Positions 34,890 through 49,055 of a stretch of 64,000 nucleotides of DNA are shown in pieces. The notes beneath the pieces were generated by a model. It was given only the letters and a program-made list of their open reading frames with translations, did no database searches and was not told the origin of the DNA. Origin of the DNA: Lingula anatina (lineage: Eukaryota > Brachiopoda > Lingulata > Lingulida > Lingulidae); NCBI RefSeq assembly GCF_001039355.2, contig NW_019776046.1:669825-733824 (forward strand). Reading direction: 5' to 3'. How positions within the stretch are numbered: the stretch's first letter is position 1; each line of letters opens with the position of its first letter. The translations under genes and the position numbers were made by a program.

Positions 34890-36792
34890 CGTGTGCGCAC
34901 GCATCGTTATCATCTAGAGAAACAATCGTTTTAGCGTCCTGTCGAAATTGACATTTTTTACATGTAAGTAGAATAGTTGTTTTATGCTGTGCTTACTGTT
35001 TATAGTATTTATTTACTTATAACCTCGACCTGTACATCGAACGTTTGTTGTGTACGGTGAATTTTCTCCTCTTCATGTGAATGCCTGCATGTACTCGTAT
35101 ACTTAACCCGTTATCTCCACCATCTAGTGAGATGTACATCCATTTCTTTTGTTAAAACAAGGCCATAATGAGTTTCTGATACAGATATTGTATTCTCTCC
35201 TTCATTAAAGAAGAGCACAGTCACGTTTTCACTGGCAGAGTGGTTGAACATACGCTCGACCCTGGTTCACCCTCAACAGATGCAACCTTGGCAGCGAGAA
35301 AACAAATAATATTTGGATCTTAATATTTCCTATTTATCGTCATCTTAGCTGTATTTTGAATAATCTCAACGCGAAATTAAACAAACTATACGATTGGAAT
35401 ATTTCTTATCATACCCAGTACAATCCCCCATATGAAAGCACACCTGCAAAGATAAAGCCGATAAGACAACTTGATAAAATCACTAACTTCTCAGAGATTC
35501 CTATTAAACCTTGCCCCTGAGGTTAAGGCGTGACCTAATCGTTGCTATTAAATAGAAATAAAACCACAATTACAATATTTCATTCATGTTTTATTGGACG
35601 CGGGTCGACCTTAATAAATAGGTCAACTCATGCAAGTGCAGTATTCAAAATGTAGTTGAATTTGTTTTTAATGGATTGAATAAGATTATCTAAAATAATG
35701 GAAAATGTCAATAAATGAAATGAACGTTAAAAGTATAAAGTACGTTATATGAAACCAAGCAAAACAAAATATGATGACCTTCATGAAATGGACAGTAACG
35801 TGGACTATTAACTGAATAAGGAAAAAAAAAGAAACGCTGTTACAAAATCAATTACGTCCCCATTAAACTATAATTTAATTAAAACTGTACCTTATCATTT
35901 TCAACTATCAAATCATAAAATTCATATTCATTATAATCTTTTATCAACTTTATACCCCTGTTTGAAATGACTGAGATCTATTACGACAACTTACGCATAC
36001 TTGTGGTCTCTGAGAAAGGCGGGACGGGTTAGCAAGCTTGACGGGCCATATATCAAATCATTAATTTTAATAAATCATAAATGGGGTCCCGACGTATTTT
36101 ATATAACTATGTCCATTGCCAGGGGGAGTTTTGTCATTTCACATGCTAGACGACGAAGAAGCCATGCAAAGATTCAAACCCTCAGTGAAAGTATAGCACA
36201 GAATAGCAGTTCAGTATGATGGATCGGTATTTTTAGCACGGAAAGTCTGAAAGTACAGTTTCAGTACATGTTCTCCAAATGCACTAGGCTAAACTTTTTT
36301 TGTCACATTTGGCACTTGTTATTGGAGTAGTTGGGTCACATCATATTGAATCGATCTTAATAAGGTCATCTCCATCATTAAACGCAGAAAGAGTATACCG
36401 CTCTGTGAAAAAGAACGGTAAGTTGATAGCTGTGTGTTGTTGTTTATTTTGTGAGCTTATATTCCTGTTGCCGCTTTTTTGTACTTCATACCGTTGTTGG
36501 CGTTCTAGATAGATAGATAGATAGATAGATAGACATAGCTTGGATTCTTTTAAGCTAAAATGGTTACTGAAGAAGAATTTATTAACATAAAAGAAAAAAT
36601 ATCTGGACGCAGTTGCATATCTTCACAAACGTGGCCTTACATGGCGTTTTTAAATTGTCTCTTCAGTTATTATTGATCTATTTTAATCTAATTATTTTTC
36701 AATGAAGACATTGCCTTCCCCCACCCTGCCCTTTAGAGCCCAGTCTATGCCTATTATCGAACGGCGCAGAAGCATGCTGACAATAGAGAGAA

Positions 36793-37010
36793 AAAGACCC
36801 CATTCTCAGAGATTTGATCAATCCAAAGAAGATCGACCTAACTCCCTGGGGGTTCACGCTAAATAGCTGTCAGCCGAGCGGGCACGAGACTAATTACCCC
36901 CTTACAGCTTGTAGGAGGCGGGCTGACATTTAAGCCGGATTATCTGACAGTAATCTAGTGAGACTCCCCACGGGGATAGATCGATCTAAAATCTATGGGA
37001 ATACGCCCTA
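36793..37010. mobile_element. MITE, TCGATC-type family, inverse of copy 1
   Basis: Shares TGGGGGTTCACGCTAAAT, AGCTGTCAG, GGCGGGCTGACATTTAAGCC and AGATTCGATC-like ends with 540-771 in the opposite orientation. Ends are approximate, with GACCCCATTCTC on the left and GGGAATACGCCC on the right. Confidence 0.75.
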
Positions 37011-37200
37011 TAGTGTTCAGTTTAATTCATAAAAAGAAGAAGACCCAATCTATGCAAAACAAAAAATATGAACTGAAATTCATCCTCTTTTATGGCAAGT
37101 TGTTTTTGAATGTTAACATTTTTTAAAGAACAGATTTTACTTCACATCCGATAGGTCTCCCTCTCCCTCCGCTCTTACCCTCATCTTGCTATTTTCTTCC

Positions 37201-37203
<3 letters not shown>

Positions 37204-37254
<51 letters not shown>
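37204..37254. repeat. CT microsatellite
   Basis: About twenty-five uninterrupted CT units. Confidence 0.95.
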
Positions 37255-37257
<3 letters not shown>

Positions 37258-38906
37258 AATTGCAATAATTATTCAAAAAAATTCAGCACTCTGCGAGCTA
37301 GGTTTTCAAGCAAGGTTTTTATTAGCAATTGGCTAAATATTGATGGTATATTCGACAAGAGTCGCCAAATAGGCAAAATGCTGTGCCTTTCTCCTATCAC
37401 TTGGGGAGTTCGTGATATATTTTTGATAGATTTGTTGTCGTTTGGGTGCCTTCTGGTGTGGAGAAATTGAGACGACTGATTGTTAAATAAGACTGTAATT
37501 AAAGATGTTTACAACCGTCTGAAGAATGTTGTGCTCGTGAGTGAGTTTCCTTTGATGTCACCAATACAAATATACCTGTGGTCACACACGTGCGCTACTT
37601 TACACCACAAATCGATTCAACTCGCGTCTTTCAGTTTACAACCCCCCACCCAGATTTTAGAATCTCAAGATTGCAGACCCTCAGCTAATAGAACCCACTC
37701 CAACCAGACTTCATACCCTCGGATCATGGCCCCACCCCTACATTGCAGACCCCCCCCCCCAATCAGATTACAACCTACCCCCCTCCCTCAGTGACAAATC
37801 TCCCACATCCTCAAATTTATATATCCAAGCTACCACCGTTTCTGTATTTTGCAGCCGTAATAACCTTTAATCTTTCGAAGGAACATAAAGATGTATATTT
37901 TGACAGTGTTTCCGTTAATGTGATGAGATGCAACTCTTCAGACGCCACCATTACCTTTAACTCATGTCAGAGACATGTTTTATCTTTTTTTACGATTATA
38001 GCTTTATAAATGGCAAGGTTAGCACCACTTATACATGTATATCTAAACGCAATGTATCCAAGAGTAGAAACAAACATGGGCAAATTGCCGACCCCCCCCC
38101 CTCCTTCTTAACTAAAACGGGTGCCAAACTTCTGAAAATATTTACAACACCACCGCTGTAGCATCCGGGATTGACACCTTCATAAATTGCTTTGAACTTG
38201 TTTGTTAAACATGATCTACATTATTCAACTACGGGCATTAGATTGATGCTACCATTGTTGCAGCGTCCGTCTTAACACGCGAAGGTGCGTGCTCACACCG
38301 GTGTGTCAAACGCCGTGGGTTTATGTCTCGCTGACTCAGATGTGAATTATGAAAGATGAATTCTTGAACTACATGTACACTTAATGACTTTGTCCTCCAG
38401 ACTTTCCAAAGCACAATCAAAACCCCAACATACAGATTGCCGTTAAGACATTAAAGCTCGGTAGTAGATCAAAATTTGGTTAAAAAAAGCAAATCGCTTT
38501 AAAAGAGATTAAACGCGTTACTTAATGTATGGTTTGCCTTTTAACCTTTTTAACACAACAGGCTAGCTATGAAAAAAGTTAACCTAATTGTCACTGAGGA
38601 TAGACTTGGTTCTTAAATATCTACCCAGGACTGCCGGTTCTGAAACCTCGGGTGGTTAGGCCCTACTGGTATACTTTACCCACAAAGATATGATACGAGA
38701 GGTAAAAGACGTGGAATACTTTTTGCCTTTTTTCTTTTTCTTTACTTCCTGCATCTCAGACATTCACCTTAACAAAATATCTATTCACCAGGTAAAAAAA
38801 TAGAACAAATGCCACAATGCTGTAAGGCACAGGTACAAAGAAGAGGCTATAGGCCCAAGTGCATATTGATAAATTGTATAAATTGTGATAGCAGAAAGAG
38901 CTTTAT

Positions 38907-39097
38907 TGTGTGTGTTTGTGTGTGTATGTGTGTGTGCGTGCGTGCTTGTGTGCGTGCGTGCTTGTGTGCGTGCGTATGTGTGTGCACACGTACGTGTGTG
39001 TGTGTGTGTGTGTCTGTGTGTGTGTTTGTGTGTGTGCGTGTGTTTGTGTGTGTGCGTGTGTGTGTATGTGTGTGTGTGTGTGTTTGTGTGCGTGTGT
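38907..39097. repeat. Interrupted TG microsatellite
   Basis: About 190 bases of TG with regular C, T and A changes. The long open frames it creates in several phases (Cys-Val or His-Thr repeats) are artefacts. Confidence 0.95.
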
Positions 39098-41553
39098 GAT
39101 GGGAGTGGAGGTGGTGAATGGGGAGGGAGGGGGGTCCACAACCCTCGATGGTAAGGGCCTGCTGTGCCTCCCTCCAAATCCGTCACTGAAGCGGACACTA
39201 AATGGTCCGTCAACTGACCACAAACAAGGCAATCAGTGTGAATACAGATGGTCACGGCGGTCAGATCTGCAGCGGCGGAACTGCCGAGGATACATGGTCA
39301 AGTGATTTTCACGGACACGGAGTTAATGTGAGGTTTTTGTGGTCAGTTGATGGGTGATTTTGACCACCGTAAACGCTTGTCTCGTCTGTAATTTTTGTGT
39401 ACTTGTGCAGACATTACTAGCCGTTCTTTATGACTTCAACACAAAACTGATTCTTTTCCATGTTAATTTTTTTTTATTTATCTACATATTTTTGCAACCA
39501 TGTAAAAAGATTTGAATATCGAATGCCGTTCAACTGATGACTGTTTTATGTTGACAACGGAAGTGACGTCACCTCATATATTTTAAGATATTTGCATCTT
39601 TATTGATGACTGCATTAGATACCACATTACTTGATACACTCCTTGGAGTTATTCTAGTGAGAAGAAGAATCTATTTCACTGTTATCGATTATCTTTTTAA
39701 CATCGGAGTATTTAAGGGACTTGATAATTTAGTATAGCACCATACACTCAAGGAATACACCCCTTGATAATTCAGAATGCTTGTAGCATCATACTTAAAC
39801 CCACTGGGGTTTCAACAAAGCTGTGAAATGACGCTTTTGAGACTGTTTTTCGATCTGAAACTTTTCTTGGTCTGAACAGACTTGGATGAAGTACAGAAGA
39901 CAGTAAATTAGTATGTTCCATGTTGAGAGTATTTTCCCCTCTTCACGACAGATCTTCTCATCAGATAAACCATCGAGTGTAAAGCACCGGGTCTGTTCAC
40001 TCCACCTAGAATCTGGCCCGACTCAAGAACGATTCAGGTTCATTTGGATGCCATTTTAGCCCCCCTCCCCCTCCTCCCCCCCCAACGGGTCTATGTTGCA
40101 AAAAAGGTTTAGTCGAAAATTGTGTCAAAAGTTATAGAGCAAATTCCTAATTCAGTTGAAGAAAAATCCATGGAAGTCCATTTCAGTAATGCGAGTACTG
40201 GTCTGAAATGTTGCATGTCTTTCTTGTAAAACGGGCGCAATGTTTCATTTCACGGGACAACTACTAACTTTCTTCATTTTGTATCAAAGCTGACTGACAT
40301 TTCGGTCTTACAGCCAAAACATATTTTGGTCTAAAGTTTTTCCTATCAATCTGGTCCATGGTGATTGGTAGCCTCGACTTCGGGAGGAGATTGGATATTT
40401 GAAGATACATTTTTCAGTATTCCGTTTTTCGAAGAAAACCAGTGTTTGACAACATAAGGTGCATATGGCACCCCAAAACACCTAATTCAAGGAGAAAAAT
40501 AGTATGCGTCTGAGTGAAATGAATCAAATGGTAAAAAGATCCCCACAGAGATTAAAACGATGACTTTGCCCGCTAAAACATTACCGTTAAGTTACTTGTA
40601 TTCCACAAAAAACCGACCAGTAAATTGTCTACGGCGTTTGATCTCATGTGCGCGTTCACCTACGTTTATGTTCTATGTGTGCAGCTGTGCGCATGCGCGT
40701 GTGTGAGCACACCGCTGCTCGCCCTAAGCGGTCCAGATTGCGACCAGTGTGAACGCATCCCTTTGGTCATTACCGATTCACATCCAAGGTGCTAGAGGTG
40801 GACATTACTCCAGAGAGATGTCCACTGCGATAGTGCACTGGGGGGTCCAAAAATCTCGTGACATCTTCGCTATGACTGCAGGACATGGAAAATATAAACA
40901 TCAGATCAAATAAATAAAAGGGACAGGGGAAATGTAGGCCTATTATTGGTTACAGCAAGAGGATAAAAACATTTTTTCTTATCTATGTTTTAATTTTAAT
41001 AAATAGATGTCATCACAAAAAGACATTCGCAGATACACAAACATGGTAAGAGTAACTTTGTTTCTTTTTTGATATTTAATCTATTCGAGTAAATTTGTAG
41101 TTGGCCATTTCGGCATTACCCTTGCCAATGTAGCTGAATATCACATCTTTAATTCTATCGCATTAACATCCACCTTTGCTTCCCTCCAAACCTGACTGAA
41201 AGCACACCTTTTTTTAATAAAATAGGGTCATCCGCAAATGTTTGTACACCCCTGTAGTTTTAAAGACACTATGGCTTAGCGTGCTTTACCGGCAAGACGC
41301 ATATCTTTCTGATATGCCGCTGGACGGGTACGGACAGATCTGTCTCTCTCTGACATACGACTGACCAATTTGACAAATTCATAACTACTTAATGTGTATT
41401 AATGGTCTGTCCTCCCCGCGCCACTTGTACTTTTTAAGTTGAAGAACGCCGCTTTTTGCTGACCGTCTGCCATCCTTGCAAAGTGAAATCTCGGCTTGTT
41501 GACTGCCAAGCACCTACTTGCAGACGTTGACGTCTTTTTATCGATACCCCATC

Positions 41554-41598
41554 ATGGCCATGAAGAACGCAGCTTTGAGTCTCTCCGTGCTTCGGATG
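41554..41598 (+). CDS. Possible short first coding exon
   Basis: The ATG at 41554 has a fair context and reads 15 codons (MAMKNAALSLSVLRM) to a consensus donor, GGATG|GTGAGT. The preceding 150 bases are comparatively GC-rich. Joined to the first visible downstream acceptor (50651) it would run out of frame, so it cannot be a start of the FAM167 homologue as drawn. No partner exon is visible. Confidence 0.2.
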
Positions 41599-42678
41599 GT
41601 GAGTTTTCGTTCTCTGACTGACGGCGTACAGGTACTAGAATATGTGTGAGAGAAGCCAAGTTACTGTTTATTACAACTCATCCCACTTGCCTGTAATGAA
41701 TATACATGGAATTGAGAATTGTGATGTTTGTTATTGCATTTGCAGTTACACTGACAGTGACAGTATAGTGCGAGACATTATCACTGGCGAGACTTTTGGA
41801 GCTTATATTTACAATTTCATATTTTCATCATTGTGTTAGGACATTTACTGGATATAAAATATATAAAAACTTGATTTAGAACGTTGAGACAGACAACTAG
41901 GTCTAGAAGAGGCAGTGAGTACATTTGGTAATGATGACTACTAAACGATAAAATGTGTTTATTGTTTGTATTGTAACTACTTCTACACGTAACTGTAAAA
42001 AACAGAGTTTAATAATATACTGCATAAATTTATTGTACAACATTCAACGTATATTACATTTTTGTTCTAAGATCTAAACTAAATGCAGGAATAACATGTG
42101 AACGTAGGGTTATATATTCAACCTCACTCATGTCGTGGTCACTTTTTCGTCGTTTTTTTTTTTTTTTTTTTTTTTTGTGAACACGGGATTGCTAAACTCA
42201 AACTTCACACTAGCTATCCTTTTTTTTCCGTAACCCTCTGCAGCCTGCAGCTGAGTCAACCGTGAAATTATTCCATCATAATTTGTTTTGATTTCTGAAA
42301 TATCCCGACCGAGTACTTTTAATTGGTGTGCTTCTTTTTTGTTCCGAACGCCGCAGAACCACAGCAAACCGTTCATTTGAACCACAAATTGCTTTAAATG
42401 TAGAATTAAGTCGGTGATTTTTGCTTTGTATATGTATATTTAGTTGGAGGTCCTCATTATAGGCGAGAAGACCCGGGTTAATTGGTGAAAATATAACCTT
42501 TTTAGTTTCCGCTTCTATTAGAGAAGGAAAGGTTACGATTTTCACGCCAGAAGAGAGTTTAAGTGCTCTGCCTGGTAAAGGAATAGGATGAGTTACTTTT
42601 TTTCATGACTGAAAAATATCTAACTGTTCCATGCGTCAGTATTGACAGACGCGCGCACACACAAATAGTGAGGCATAA

Positions 42679-42717
42679 ACACACACACACACACACATAC
42701 ACACACACACACACACA
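42679..42717. repeat. CA microsatellite
   Basis: About nineteen CA units with one TA interruption. Confidence 0.95.
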
Positions 42718-45530
42718 TTTATGTTGGTTTCGTCGCTTATAGCAAATGAATGTCATAGTTTGGGTGATGTTTTTTTTTATCTAAAGTCACTCCTACGCCA
42801 TGTTTTATATGTACACACGCTCCAACTACCAATATCACACAAGTTAACTGTAAGCAATTAAACTGCCCTGAAGTGTTACATGTACATGTATTTCACAGGG
42901 AGAAAACTAGAAAGAAAATCACGGGATAGAATTTGGAATTTTGGTCCAAATATTTATGACAGTGTCAGTGAAGATAAAATATAATCTCCTCGGGGGATAG
43001 GGGTGCAGGAATTTCCCTGGGGGTGGACATGGACACGGTGGGGTGATCTGTTGGATAACTTGACGTGTTACCTAACACTACATGCGTCTATATGGTCACG
43101 GTACCTGACCAGGGGACATTATCACAATGTAACTCTAGGCCGAAAGCTGGTGTTTACTTTTATACCACTATCTTTTTGGTCTATTTTAATTCCAATATTA
43201 ATCAGTAGTAGTCCAGTTACAAGTAATAGTTTTTTTAAGCTGGTGTTTGATAAGCTTATTTAGTGGATTTCTGTGGGTTTTGTGCAACTTAGACTAATTT
43301 TTTTAATTTCTTGAGAAGCCATTTCGTGGTAGACGGCAAAAAATGCTGCACCTGCCATCCTTTTGCAAAACAGATAAGTGTGCGTTACATGTAGCTTTAT
43401 GCCAACTTTGTCTGCAAATCATTTGTATTTACGTGTGGTTAGTTGCTCGGCGCTTTTTGTACAAACTCATGGTTTCTTTCTTAATGTATGACTTGAAAGG
43501 GATAATTTCATCTTAAAAATTATGTCACCTTCATTTTTCTCCATTCTCTCTCTCTCTCTACACCTTAGTCATTTTTCTTTCTCTCTCTCTCTCTCTCTCT
43601 CTAACACCCACCTCTGAACGATATGATATATGGGATAAGAGCATTCCAAACCTGAGGCACGATGCATAATTCCGATAGCGACGTGATGGCTTTGATATAG
43701 TTATCGTGTTTATAGTCATTTTAACTACATGCTTCTGGTTTGATGGCGACAGCTAATTCTCCCCACAACAAACATGTTACCTGTTCCACACAAGAAATGT
43801 AGACCGACAATATTGGACTAAATTCTTTGGCTAAACTCTAGATAGACTAAAATTTTAGTCTATTTAGTCTACATTGTTCTAAGGTAAGGAAAGTAGTTGT
43901 CCAATAATGAGTTTTGAATTATAATATACTGAGCCCAAGAATATTTTTACATTTATAGGCTCCTTAACTACTAAAAAGGGGAAAATACAGTGTTATACAA
44001 CAAATAGATGGACAAGACTCCCTAGAATACGTATTTGACACTAATCATTTGCTAAGAGGTTTTCGTTTTAACATAACCTTATTCACAAATTTTGCTCTGG
44101 CAGTGGTACCCTACGCAGAGGGTGGGTTTCAAATGAAAGAGTTTCGTTTGTGTTTAAAACAAGAACAATAGTAGATACTGTTTTAGGGCAATATCTACTC
44201 CCTATTGTAGTGTACTTTTGCAAAAATGTCCTCAAGTCAAGAAGACTCAAAGTCGTGGTCCAAAAGATAAGACCAACTTTCTGTCAACTATTAATGTATA
44301 AAAACGGCCACTGTGCGATGCATGCGGTACAAGTCTATATCTGTTATCAGAAATGATGTGTAGTGGCTTTGAAAATTACTGCAGCTTTTTGCATATGAAA
44401 TGCGTGCAGCATATGTTGTACAAGTGTGTTTTCAACAAAACTGCTTCCTACACACTACAGTTACACGTGGTTACAAGGTTTGATGTACCTTTAAAGAATA
44501 ATTAGGTGAGTTTTACACATTTTCTTTGTCGGTATATATTTTAAGACAATACAACGATGTAGGTAATATATTTGTAACACTGTGTAAATTTGTCACCCTG
44601 TTGCATTTTACTTGAATTAATTTCAAATTTAATTATAATAATACATACATCACATAAATCGAGTGATAGGTAAAAACGTCTTACATGTGGCAGTATTTTT
44701 TTTGGGAGCCAAAACAGTGCTTTTCTTTAAATTAGGAAGAAGATGTTTGTTCAAAGACGTTTGTTCGTTGCACTGTTAAAGTGAATATTTTTGAACGCTT
44801 TGAACGCTTTTTGAACGCTATTTGTGCTCGATAAAGATTCAGTAAAATTTAAAAGATTTTCAATCGCTTTTTGCGTTCTGCTTACTTAAGCAACTTTTTT
44901 TTCCAATTCCTATTCTTCTCCTGTTTTCTAGTTTATTTGGAAACGCCGCAAAGAGGTTTTAAATAAATATGACCTTTTTAATGTACATAGAATAGCTCAT
45001 TAATGTTATATATGGAGAGGTCAGTTGACATAAGTGTAGGGGCCTGGTGTAGAATTTGCACCTATGGTGTCATTTTCTCTTTAAGAAATCCAGTCGGATT
45101 GAAACAATAGCAAGCACCCTCTGCATAATATGCATAATATATCCATTAAACTATATCAAAGAATTATGATAGATACATTGCATTAAAATTAGACATGGAC
45201 CTCATTATGTCCTTAACAATTAGCTTTATCTTTCTTCAGGCTCATTTTCTGGCCTTTAATTAAAGACTGTGAGACTATCAGAAGATAAAACGCTGCAATA
45301 TGGTGTGAGGAGGTGATTGTCTGCCATCTCCGGTTAAGATCGTACGAGCTCGGATTTTCCCGTTATGACTTACGGAATTGGCCGAGTGTTTATTAATGTA
45401 TATTTGTGTTTTGATTCCTTCAACCAGCATCTTTTTTTTTACTTCGCTTGGATTTCATCTGATTTTTTTCTCACTCGGCTTTTGTTTTGTTACTGATAAC
45501 TATGAAGACCTATTAATTCTCTTCTATACA

Positions 45531-45640
45531 CCCTCTCTCTCTCTCTCTCTCCATCTTTGGTATCCCTCTCCATACCCCTCTCTTTCGAAATTCTTTCTCT
45601 CTCCTTCTCCCTTATTCTCTCTCTCTCTCTCTTTTCTTCT

Positions 45641-45686
<46 letters not shown>
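45531..45686. repeat. CT-rich microsatellite cluster
   Basis: Several CT runs, the longest at 45643-45686, joined by pyrimidine-rich spacers. Confidence 0.9.
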
Positions 45687-45688
<2 letters not shown>

Positions 45689-47502
45689 TTGTCACAGGAA
45701 ATGTCCATCTAGCATTTCATAACCAGAGTTGTCTTCTGTTATCTCCCATCTCCAGATGTCGTTAACAGCTCGGCCACCATGAGGTGGACATCGTTAGTAA
45801 GATCACTCGGTAGTTCACCGGGGTCAGTCAGTGGGCACTGGACATGGAGTGACCCTTATTTGGGCCAATTTTCGGGAACTCTAACGATGTCATATTATTT
45901 GAATGCAAGACGGTCCTACTTCATATACACTAGTGACATGGTCAAAGTCTTATTTAAAGGGGAGAGATCTGACGGGACACTACCTTTGAACGTTGTTGTA
46001 ACAAGCTTGAACCAAGGAAGACTTTTTTCTTTGCCATAAGGCCGTTACCTGAAGACAAAAAAGTCGTTTTGTTCCCTACAAGGACAATATATAAGTTGCA
46101 GCTTTGTTAAGAAGCGTTTGGATCACCGCTAAACGAGCAGTGTCAAGACATAAACAGAAAAGGTCTTCCAACATTGTCGTGGCTACAATTTTTCTTATCA
46201 AAATGGTGGCTGAATATGGGTTCTCGTTTGCTGAATGAGTTTGCACCGTTGACGTAGGCTTCTACTCAACCAGTCTGAATTTTCTTAGATCATTTTTGCA
46301 AGGGAGTGGCGATAAGGTAAGATTGGTCGGTGTTTTTCTAGTTAATTTGTAGAAAGATTTATTACTCGGATCTGGTTTTACATTCCTTTTTATTTTCTTC
46401 AAGAAATGATATCCCAGAATTTCCAATTGATGCAGTTTTGGGCGTTATGAAGTGACTATTTCTAACACGGGCATGCATTTTCCGGGTATGCCTGGTATAT
46501 CAGTATTGCTACTTTACTTATTGATAGAATCTGAATAATGAAACAATATAACATGTGCAAGCGTTATTTTTTCTAACACAGGATATACAAGTATAAGAAC
46601 CCATTTTTTATTGTTAAATCCACACGGACATAAACTGATCGGGATTCATAGCTTAACGTGTATAAAACAGCTGATCCTGGAGTAGATCCTGCTGGGCTTG
46701 CCACCAAGTGATATCACTCTGTGACGTCACGTTGAACCTTCAAACTTATTTTCGCTTTTTAGATTTTATGCACAATAGATACGTAGTGGTGTGTCATTTA
46801 AATGATCAAGCATGTTTGGAAAGGCTAAAAAGATTTAAGCTAAACTTGGAGGCCATAAGCATTATTATTTGAGAGTACTCCGTCACATGATGTGACGTCA
46901 TCTCCTCATTTTCCGTGCGCTGTCACTCTGTCAACTCGTCATATTACGGTGCCGTTAAGTTCAAAGGAAACGCCCACAGTTAAATGCCAAACGCGTAATT
47001 GTCAGATTATTTGGAGAACATTACACACCAGAACTGCCATATGGATCACATTACACACATTAGACAATTAAAAAGAAATCAGTGTCAGTGAGAGACACCT
47101 TTGTTGAATGAAATGGGGGGTTTCTTAATTAGATGTTACGATTTCTCGATGTTCATGAGGATGATAATGGTGAATTACATTAGCTAAATTGAGATAAAGG
47201 CGGCATTTAATTTAAATTTTATGAGGTAATGGTTGTCCTTAGTTGACACCGACAGAAATTTCAATCCAGTGTTTTAGAACCCGTTAGTGCAAACATTAAG
47301 GCGAATGCGTTTGACGAGCTCCAAAACCTCAATGCACCGGTAGCAAAATTGACTACCAGCCTGACAGACAGCACTTCAGTCGTCTTTTTCTTTTTGGATT
47401 TAAAGCTGTACAAATATCAAGCACCTCTTATTTCGATGTGCCTCTCTTTCAAAAACGTTAATCTTAGAAACAGCAGCAGAATTTCTTTTGATATCCCATT
47501 AA

Positions 47503-47757
47503 GGGGCCGTTTCCAATAAAACTTTCGTTCTACGTAGATCGATCCAGATCCGAGAGGACTCTCGCTGAATGCAATCACATAAACAGATAAACACGCCTCC
47601 TCCTAGCGTTGAATAGAATACAGAAATGAAGGTGATTATACGAGTACCTTGAAAACAAGGAGACTTGTTAATCTCTTAATCTGATTGCATTCAGCGAGAG
47701 TCCTTGCGGAGTATGATCGATCAACGTAGAACGATAGTGTCATTGGGAATGAGCCCC
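47503..47757. mobile_element. 255-bp MITE, TCGATC-type family, best copy
   Basis: The left arm begins GGGGCCGTTTCCAATAAAAC and continues TTCGTTCTACGTAGATCGATC. The right arm is its inverse, with CGATCAACGTAGAACGATAG and CATTGGGAATGAGCCCC. The sub-terminal GACTCTCGCTGAATGCAATC is also inverted on the right. Same family as 58211-58456 and the half copy at 31935-32095. No reading frame. Confidence 0.9.
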
Positions 47758-48836
47758 AAGATATGAATCTAAATATTTACCCTTCGCCAAATTCTACGTA
47801 ACACTAAAATCTTTTAAGGCCTTGAACGACATTGCCTTCTACATTTTTTTATGTATGGCGCAGCCAATTAGCTCTATAGGCCATTGTACTGATCGTCTTA
47901 TAAATTTTAATTTTCTAACATTTTGCAAATCGAAACCATTTTAGTCAGGTAGGAAATAAGGTCCCTTTAAAGCTTGTTCACTTGCCATTTTCCATATTTA
48001 ATTGTGAGTTTCCCTTTTCTCCTCACGATCCCGTACCCATTTAGTGCAATACTGCCAGAGCCACAGGTAACAACGCGTTCTTTATCCCTACGCCTTTTAT
48101 CTCCCTTATCGCCAACTCCTAGGGAAAGGTACGTAGTTGTTTTATAATTTTGTCGTGACAGGAGAATTGGTGATAAAAATTAACGACCTTTCGAATAGTA
48201 TTTTAATGATAATTTTTCCTCCAATGCAACTATATCTCTGAATGGACCGTCCTGAATCGAATGTGTTTTATTGGATAATCCTGGAAAGGGGGGCTGTTGG
48301 GGGGGGGGGGCATTTTTCGTAATGATTTCTTTATCGTAACGAAGTGCCCTGGTTGCCATGATTTAAATTTTGACTGAATGGAATTCAAAATTATGCTAGA
48401 AATCACCTGGATTCACGCGTGATTATTATTTTTTTTTTTCGAAAATAAGCAAAGCATTATATCCAGCGAAAGTAGAGGGATCCGGTGCGGTTCCCATGAC
48501 TGCCCAACCACACAGGGCAAGATAGGGGACTAATAGGGGTTAATTTGGACCCCGTTGTGGTTTTTTAACACCCATATCAACCACGACGCCTGATCACGGC
48601 CTCGCGTGAGTGGGACGCATCGTTACTCGTAGAAACAATCACTGCAGAATTGAGCCATCAATGTGAATAAGAACAGTGTTAAAACACACGTCATCCGTGT
48701 ATCAAAATGGGATCAAGTCTTGCTTAATGATAGTGTGGGCCAGGTGTATTGTTTTGTGCTTTATGTTATGTGACCCAGCAGAGAGAGGGCATCCAGTGCT
48801 TGTATATGCATTATAACTACATGTGTGTCCGTGCAC

Positions 48837-48899
48837 TGCAGCCAATATAATATGCATAGATTTAATGGTATTGTACATTATAACTGAGGACAATGTTAA

Positions 48900-48945
<46 letters not shown>

Positions 48946-49011
48946 TTTGCAGCCAATATAACATGCATAGATTTAATGGTATTGTACATTATAACTGAGG
49001 ACAATGTTAAG

Positions 49012-49055
<44 letters not shown>
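48837..49055. repeat. Tandem duplication, two ~110-bp units ending in CT runs
   Basis: Units 48837-48947 and 48948-49055 both start TGCAGCCAATATAA and carry the same ATTTAATGGTATTGTACATT before a CT tract. They differ by about one base outside the CT tracts, so the duplication is recent. Confidence 0.95.

Noticed and set aside
38785-39305. Long Cys-Val and His-Thr frames
   Set aside because: Direct translation of a TG/CA microsatellite; open in several frames at once.
40684-40704. NRF1-like TGCGCATGCGC
   Set aside because: It lies in alternating purine-pyrimidine sequence with no nearby exon that I trust.
45779-46039. 86-codon frame with excellent start context
   Set aside because: The start context is good but the peptide has no recognisable features and no other support. 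Kept only as a possible leader exon in the findings.
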